In this document: positions 58,139 to 64,000 of the stretch, in pieces
Layout: each line of letters starts with the position of its first letter
Position numbering within the stretch: the first letter of the stretch is position 1
Assembly: GCA_008694505.1 (NCBI GenBank)
Contig: VZDJ01000052.1
Span: 6,141,722-6,205,721, forward strand
Source: Cyanoderma ruficeps
Lineage: Eukaryota; Chordata; Aves; Passeriformes; Timaliidae
Direction of reading: 5' to 3'
Length of the DNA stretch: 64,000 nt
The notes under the pieces: model-generated
The model's database searches: none
Seen by the model: the letters and a program-made list of their open reading frames with translations, nothing else
Told to the model about the DNA's origin: nothing
Translations under genes and position numbers: made by a program

Positions 58139-60605
58139 GGGGCCTCACAAAAACAAAACGCCTGCTCCAAAAGGCCCAAGGTGCCCTTCAGACACACGTG
58201 TACTACACACACAAACATCTCCCCAACTGGTCTGCTGGCCAGATTTTGGTCTGATTTTAGAGTCTGTATTTTTCATCCTGCCAATGTTTTGTTAACCCTT
58301 TTGTTCCAAGTAGCTTTTCGTTATCTTTGTTATATTCACAGCAGAAGAATCCAGGCTATATTTTTTCATTTACATTGTCTTCTGTGTGACATCTCTCGAA
58401 GATTTTTGGGCGGTGTTGTTTCAGGGAGATGGAGTTGCCACAGCTGCTCTGTACATCAGGCTGAGTGCCCTGCATGACCCAGACTGTGTCATGATTCCAG
58501 TGAGGCCAAGACTACAGGATTTGGCTCCACAAAGAACGCTGACTTTGCAGGAATCATTATATTGTATGTACAGTGGATGTGATGCATCATAATAATGCAG
58601 TAATTATGTTAAAGATGCCTGTCACTTCGCTCTGGCAAAAATATTCAGGATTGTTTTCTCTTGTTTGGGGAATGATAGAGAAAAATTAATAATCATTCAC
58701 AGGCCTCTCAAATGAAATGGTTTCCATTAAGTACCAGATGCCAGTACAGCTTTTTGTGGATAGACTTGTCTGTAGATATCTACATATAAAATAAAAATAT
58801 TTTTTCAGAGTGGCACCAGCATAAACCATTTGAATTATATGAGCTGTATCTCAACCAGATTTTGGCTGGGATAAATGTGAATTCTTAACTCCTCACCCAC
58901 TTCTCTTGAAAACCAAACAGGCAGTGCAGTCATTTTAAGCAGAAAATGAATGCTTTTATACTTAATAATCTCCTGAGTGAATTGGCTCAAGGAATTCCAA
59001 GATTTGGCACTCAGTGAAGGAACTGCAGTTAACTGAACAAAAGTATCAATCTGTAATAGCCCAGAGCCAGCAGGAGCAAACCTATAACAAATGTAAACCA
59101 GTAGAAGGAGACAGAGCCACACTGTAAGACCAAGGAATACAGAGCACAATCTGCACTGCATTAACGCTCTACATGGTTACAATCCTCTGCAAACAGAGTT
59201 GGCTGGAGCTGAACATTGATCAGCATGTGTTGCATTCTCCTTTGATCTTGTAATTGAAACAAAATATTGGGTTTAGGAAATAAGACTCTGGCAACAATTT
59301 CTATCTAACATTTGGTAAATCAATTAGTCCATCAATCAAATCACCTCTCTGTGTTTCCCGGTCTGTGGCATGTGAATACTGAGGTAAAAATGAACTACAC
59401 ATACATTAAGTGTCCTGACCTCCTTGCAGACATTTGGCATACAAGAACTGCAAAGTATTATTCAATTTAGGAGTGCAGGTCTTGCTAATTCTCTGCTACC
59501 CTTCAGACTGTTTCATTTCTGAACATTTTGAAAAGAAAACTTTCCTAAATTCCCTTTTATTTACAGTGCACGGTTCTGCAGTTGTACTAGCAAAAAATGA
59601 ACATGAGAAAATAATTAAGACTGTGTTTTTTGAAAATAAGAAATGGCTAAGAAAATGCAGTAAAAATAGTGTTATTACACTAAAATATTAGCACACAGTA
59701 GGGATACCATTCTTTACCCCAGTGATTTTGCCACTGGTATGTGTCCCACATATAGGTGAAAGGCTGTTAAATAATCCCTGTGTTTTCTGCTTTTACCATA
59801 CCCATATAACTCCAACTTTTTATTCATTTGCAGTCACTTTGGGTTGAAGCTGAAAAATGAAACCTCCAAATCTCCTATAGGAAAAGGAGACAAGATGTAA
59901 ACAAGTAACAATGACATCTGAAGATGTCACAGCTTCCAGCTGTGACTACGGAGAAAGACTCATTTGCAGTACACACTGATTTAATTACAAGTGACACAGT
60001 ACAGCACTTAGATTATGTAAACCAACTTATTAAAAGGAAGCTCACTTTTGTGATATTTTAAAAAGCATTGGAGGTGCACTGAAGCCAGGTAAGATCACCA
60101 ACTTCCACTCCTGTTTCCCCTAGAGATACAACTCTATTTTCCCCAGCCTTGAACTTGTCCTTCTTCAGACAGGACCTGGTTTTTTCTTCCTCTAGGAACT
60201 CTGTTGCTGAGCAAGCCAGCTCAGCACTTTCCCTTCAGGCAAGCAGCCACAATTTAGTCAGCCACATACAGGCTCCTGGTAACCTATAGCTTCAGCTATG
60301 ATGAAGGACTGCCGTGATCTTATCTTGATCTGCCTTGGAGGAGAGAGGCTGCAAAACCTGAGTTACAATGAGTTTCAGATGAGATTGTGAACAGGAGGCA
60401 AAAAGAGGTCTTAGGCAAGTAACGCTAATATTTTTGATACAGATACTGATTTCTGCTTTATTATTTATCAGAATGTAAACCAGTAAAATGCACATCTTAT
60501 CTTTGGGAGCCACAGATGTGTTGGTACAACCCTCCAATCAGTGAGCTCGTGCAGTGAAGTATTAATCCCTTGCGTTTTGAACCCAGATTTATTTGCTGAA
60601 ATCTT

Positions 60606-61045
60606 ATAGAATCCTAGAATGACTTGGGTTGGAAGGGACCTCAAAGATCCTCTAGTTCTAATCTCATGCCATGGGCAGGGACACCTTCCACTCAACCAGG
60701 CTGCTCAGAGCCCCATCCAGCCTGGCCTTTCATTTCCAGGCATGGGACATTCACTTCTCTGGACAACCTGCTCCAGTGCCTCACCACCCTTCACAGTCAA
60801 GAATTTTTTCCCAACACCTAATCTAAAACTACGCTCAGTTTGGATCCATTCCCCCTTGACCTGTCATCACATGCCCTTGTAAAAAGTCCCTCTCTAACTT
60901 TCTTGTGGATTCCCTTCAGGGAGTGGAGGCTGCAGATAGATCACTCCTAAACCACTTCTTTACCAGGCTGAACAACCAGTTCCCTCACAGAAGAGGTGCT
61001 CTGCCTCTCCAATCATTGTGGTAGCCTCCTCTGGACTTGTGGAGA
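60606..61045 (-). mobile_element. CR1 LINE 3' fragment
   Basis: A well-preserved antisense CR1 3' end starting with the tail ATAGAATCCTAGAATGACTT, then GGGTTGGAAGGGACCTCAAA, then CATGCCATGGGCAGGGACAC. It ends near GTAGCCTCCTCTGGACTTG. It looks younger than the other copies. Confidence 0.9.
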
Positions 61046-61739
61046 AACGCAGTGGAAAACACAGCCAATAATACAATTAGACGCCAACTCTCACTTGAGG
61101 GTGAGGCAAAGATGTGCAGTGTCGGGCAGGAACCAGTGCTGACCCCCTGGGATGACTCCATGCAATCTCTACACATAGTTTCTGCCTCCCTTTTTCCAGG
61201 AAGCAACTGCAAGAGATTGTGAACAGCTGGAGATATGTCATTACCTTCTCCACTGAGAGGAGCCAGCAGCTGGAAAGCATGTCCCTGCTTTAAAAGAGCA
61301 TCTCCCTCCCCAGAATCCCAGAAGATAAGAGCCCAATGTGTGTCTCAAACACTGATATCTGAATGGCTGTGGAGCCAGGGAATCAGATAAGAATCCCATC
61401 AGACAAGAATTCTTGGCAACAACAAAAGACTGTTGGTATTAACAGGAAGAACAGGTTGTGACTGGAGAAAGGGGCCATGAGGAGGCAGGGCACCACTTTT
61501 CTAGGACAAACATCCTTGCTGAAGTTCTTGGAGATAAGCACAACATACCACAGTGCAAGCACAGGAATGATGCCAAGAAGTGGGCACGGGCTGTATGGGG
61601 GATCAAGACCACTCAAGACCCTTGACAGAACAGATGGTGCATGAGAACTAATGTACATAGAGAGAAACGAGCTGGATTCTCTTCCTCTCCCTGTCTTCCC
61701 CCCTTCAATTCATCTTTTTCTTTCTCTCTTCCCCTTCCC

Positions 61740-62018
61740 CCTTCCTCTTCATGCAAACCCCACTGCCGGGCGCTTATCGCGCAAGTCAGGGACTATCTCA
61801 CACCAGCTTCTCCGCCAGGTGTGCGATTTCCTAACCAAATCTGGTTGTTTGCGGACCCTATTTGCTGTCTCCCTTTCCGGAATCGCTTCCCCTCCAGGCC
61901 GGCTCGCTGTGCCGCCGTTTCCGCCTCCCTTCGCGGCCGTGTCGTCACCGCCGGGCTCGGCCCCGCCCGCCGCCGCCGTGCCCGGAGCTCCACGCGATTC
62001 TCGCCCGCCCGCCCGCAG
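61740..62018 (+). promoter_or_regulatory. C1D: CpG-island promoter and non-coding first exon, probably C1D
   Basis: GC and CpG density rise sharply here, peaking at about 61890-62130. An ETS-type palindrome TTCCGGAA lies at 61875-61882, and a strong + strand donor (CGCAG|GTAAGAG) follows 62018. No start codon with a plausible reading continues across the donor, so the exon is probably 5' UTR. In mammals C1D, a nuclear exosome cofactor, is the next gene beyond WDR92 in the same orientation, which is what this position and strand predict. None of the C1D protein is encoded before 64000, so the name rests on synteny alone. Confidence 0.55.
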
Positions 62019-62188
62019 GTAAGAGCGGCCACCCCCGGGTGTCCCCCCGCCCCGAGGGCTTCCTGTGGCTCCGGGGCTTTCCCGAGGCCTCGGGAAACGG
62101 GGAAATGCGTTGTCGGGAGGCAGGGCCGCTGGTGGTGTTGTCAGTGAGCGCGGTAAACGCGGTTTGTGGGAATCGCGGCGTGGGTCGG

Positions 62189-62305
62189 GTTGGGAGGGGT
62201 TGTGAAGATCGTGTAGTTCCAACCCCCTGCTATGGACAGGGACGCCTTGCACTAGGCGAGGTTGCTTAGAGCTCCATCCGGCCTGGCCTTGAATGTTTCA
62301 TGTAG
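62189..62305 (-). mobile_element. CR1 LINE 3' fragment beside the C1D CpG island
   Basis: About 115 bp of antisense CR1 3' sequence (AGTTCCAACCCCCTGCTATG, then GACAGGGACGCCTTGCACTA). It lies about 170 bp inside the putative C1D intron 1. Confidence 0.82.
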
Positions 62306-63435
62306 GACGTGTTTACTACTTGCTTACGTACACTTGAAAAAGAAAACATGGGCTTTAGGCTTTTTTTGCCTTTTTTTTTTTTTGAGGGTGGATGCTCTGT
62401 AGGCAGTAACCGGTTGCATTCCTGTTAAAAATGAGCAAAAATAGCGTCGCAGCTTGAGGAGCCTTGAGAACTTGGCCAGGTTTTTCCAAGGAAAGGTCCA
62501 GTGTGCATGTATGGGCCACTAAAACAATTAAGCAGTGCCTAAGAGAAAGGCAGGTGGTACTTAAAGTTGTGAACTTTGTAATGAAGCTTCTGTATCTCGT
62601 ATTTTTGCAAAGGTCAAAACGTCTCCTTCCTTACACTTTATCACAGTTTTCTGACTACAAGCTTAGTTGCTGCCAGCAGCATGGAATGGAGACTTTAACT
62701 AGTAAATTGGATTTTAGGTGATGCCAATTAAAAGGCCTCATTTTTGGGACAAACAAAAATGGAAGAACTGGATTTTAAAGTCAACACTGAAAAGCGTCTG
62801 GCGTTTTTTTTGGTTTTAGAAGTATAAAAAACCACTTCAAATCAAAAATACCTGGATATTGCTAATCCTGTGGCAGTATGACTGCTGGTAAAGAAATGAG
62901 AAAACACTCAACCCAAGGCTCTTCTCCAGAGTGTGAGAAACTCAAAAAGTAATTGGTAGAACTTTCAGGCTTCATATCAGAAAAGCGGTGCACAAGTCAC
63001 ACTTTCTGATAAGTGCCTTTCTCTGTGAAGTGGCTTAAGATTTTTAGCGTTTTTTCATCTGTGGTCTGCTTTTCCTCTAAGTAAATAAACAGTGCACTGA
63101 AATGGACCAGCCACCATAGCTCCAGGTGGATTGTTTTTTCCCCGCATCAGTGAAATTGATGCTAAGAACACAAACATCCCACAGTTGCTGCATTATATTG
63201 AATCGGAAAATGGGTAAACATGCTTCTAATAGTGAACAGCCAAATAAAAATAATAGTTAGCATAGCCAAATAAAAACCAGCCAAAAATATATTCGAATTG
63301 CTGTTCGAAATGGTACAGAGAGGCACTTCATGAATTGCAAATACAGAGAATACCATTCTGGTAAAGGGAAGTGTTTTTTCATGCATTGTGGAACTAGTAG
63401 CTAAAGGAAACAAGATCAGCAGTTTAAAAGGATTG

Positions 63436-63506
63436 AAAAAACCTCTTGGCTTTGATTCTGGATGTTCATGTTAAAAACCTCTTGGCTTTGATTCTGGATG
63501 TTCATG
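63436..63506. repeat. 36-bp tandem duplication
   Basis: CTCTTGGCTTTGATTCTGGA plus its flanks recurs at period 36, effectively identical, which suggests a recent event. Confidence 0.92.
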
Positions 63507-64000
63507 GAGGTGATACCACTGGAGAGTGGCAGCAGGTTTTAGAAGTAGTAAACTCTCCATAGTTTACAGGAGGTGCAAACTGTAGGCAGGTCATTTCCTG
63601 TTTGCTGTGAATTTGGTAGGACACAATTATTCAATACTGAGGGTTGTCCTCACTGTGTGTAACCTGATTTGTCCAAGGAAATAGTCTTTTGCTGCACAAG
63701 AAGTTCCTGGTAGATGCAGTACCAAGAAAAGTATGTTTTAAAGACCAGTTTAGAGACAAATTTAGTATCACTTCAGAGTGACCTTGAATTGAAGTGTGAC
63801 AGCCTATCTGAGTGTGGGAGCTTTCGTGAAAATCTCTCACAAATCAGTGTTCTACACAAACCTGAAGAAAGCTGTTGTACTTAGGCTGGGTGTACTGATG
63901 GGTTGGAGCTGAGAGAGGTAGGTTATATTGGATTTGTTCAGAAGAGGAAACCTCTGTGTCATCAAAGATGCGGAATTAGGGTCAGTGGATTACAGAGTAA

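Larger units (their letters stand above)
51030..61740. other. Intergenic region between WDR92 and the putative C1D promoter
   Basis: No supportable gene was found. Recognisable content is a decayed CR1 (54490-55400), a solo LTR (56013-56575), a short tandem duplication (58066-58138) and a CR1 3' fragment (60606-61045). The block 53400-54480 is unidentified and less AT-rich. I see nothing definite in 51.03-53.4, 56.6-58.0 or 58.2-60.6 kb. Confidence 0.7.
62019..64000 (+). other. Putative C1D intron 1 (partial)
   Basis: This is AT-rich sequence after the CpG-island donor. It contains a CR1 fragment at 62189-62305 and a 36-bp tandem duplication at 63436-63506. No C1D coding exon was found up to the window edge. 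Confidence 0.5.

Noticed and set aside
61641..62269. Several open frames on both strands across the second CpG island
   Set aside because: They overlap one another on both strands, are compositionally biased, and none continues sensibly across the 62018 splice donor.
62464..62721. 85-codon frame considered as a C1D coding exon
   Set aside because: It does not resemble C1D and has no suitable splice context.
1..64000. tRNA, rRNA, CRISPR arrays, bacterial-type operons or ribosome binding sites
   Set aside because: No such signature was seen; the spliced gene structures and CR1 repeats show animal nuclear DNA.

Overview
The window is vertebrate nuclear DNA, almost certainly from a bird and probably a songbird. 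Its genes are split by GT-AG introns, most of the sequence is AT-rich non-coding DNA, and nearly all recognisable interspersed repeats are CR1 LINE fragments, the dominant avian retrotransposon. Two LTRs of an endogenous-retrovirus type are also present. Three genes can be rebuilt codon by codon, and a fourth is suggested by its promoter. The order PPP3R1 - PNO1 - WDR92/DNAAF10 - (C1D) is the conserved synteny block known from human 2p14.

Layout. Bases 1-22907 are intron 1 of PPP3R1 (calcineurin B, + strand). Its first exon, with the ATG, lies upstream of the window. Coding exons 2-6 follow at 22908-35490, and the 3' UTR runs to about 37680. A short convergent spacer (about 37.7-39.1 kb) separates it from PNO1 (- strand, seven exons, 44084 down to 39292, 252 aa). 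PNO1 and WDR92/DNAAF10 (+ strand, eight exons, 44165-50373, 360 aa) are head to head, with only 80 bp between their start codons inside a CpG island. From about 51.0 to 61.7 kb the DNA is intergenic and holds a decayed CR1, a solo LTR, a 3'-end CR1 fragment and an unexplained block at 53.4-54.5 kb. A second CpG island at about 61.75-62.1 kb, ending in a clean splice donor at 62018/62019, is best read as the promoter and non-coding first exon of C1D (+ strand), whose coding exons would lie beyond the window.

Functions. Calcineurin B is the Ca2+-binding regulatory subunit of the phosphatase PP2B. PNO1 is a KH-domain 40S ribosome assembly factor that works with the NOB1 nuclease. WDR92/DNAAF10 is a WD40 adaptor of the R2TP/prefoldin-like chaperone machinery used in axonemal dynein assembly. 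The genes are linked by ancient synteny and a shared promoter, not by a common pathway.

I found no clear undescribed system. The most interesting items are: a cluster of three small tandem duplications at the PNO1 5' end (in-frame 24 bp in exon 1, a duplicated splice donor, 45 bp in intron 1); a CR1 inserted about 35 bp from a PNO1 splice donor; two perfect back-to-back hairpins in PPP3R1 intron 4; two inverted copies of one LTR family 49 kb apart; and an isolated CpG cluster beside a long antisense ORF upstream of PPP3R1 exon 2.
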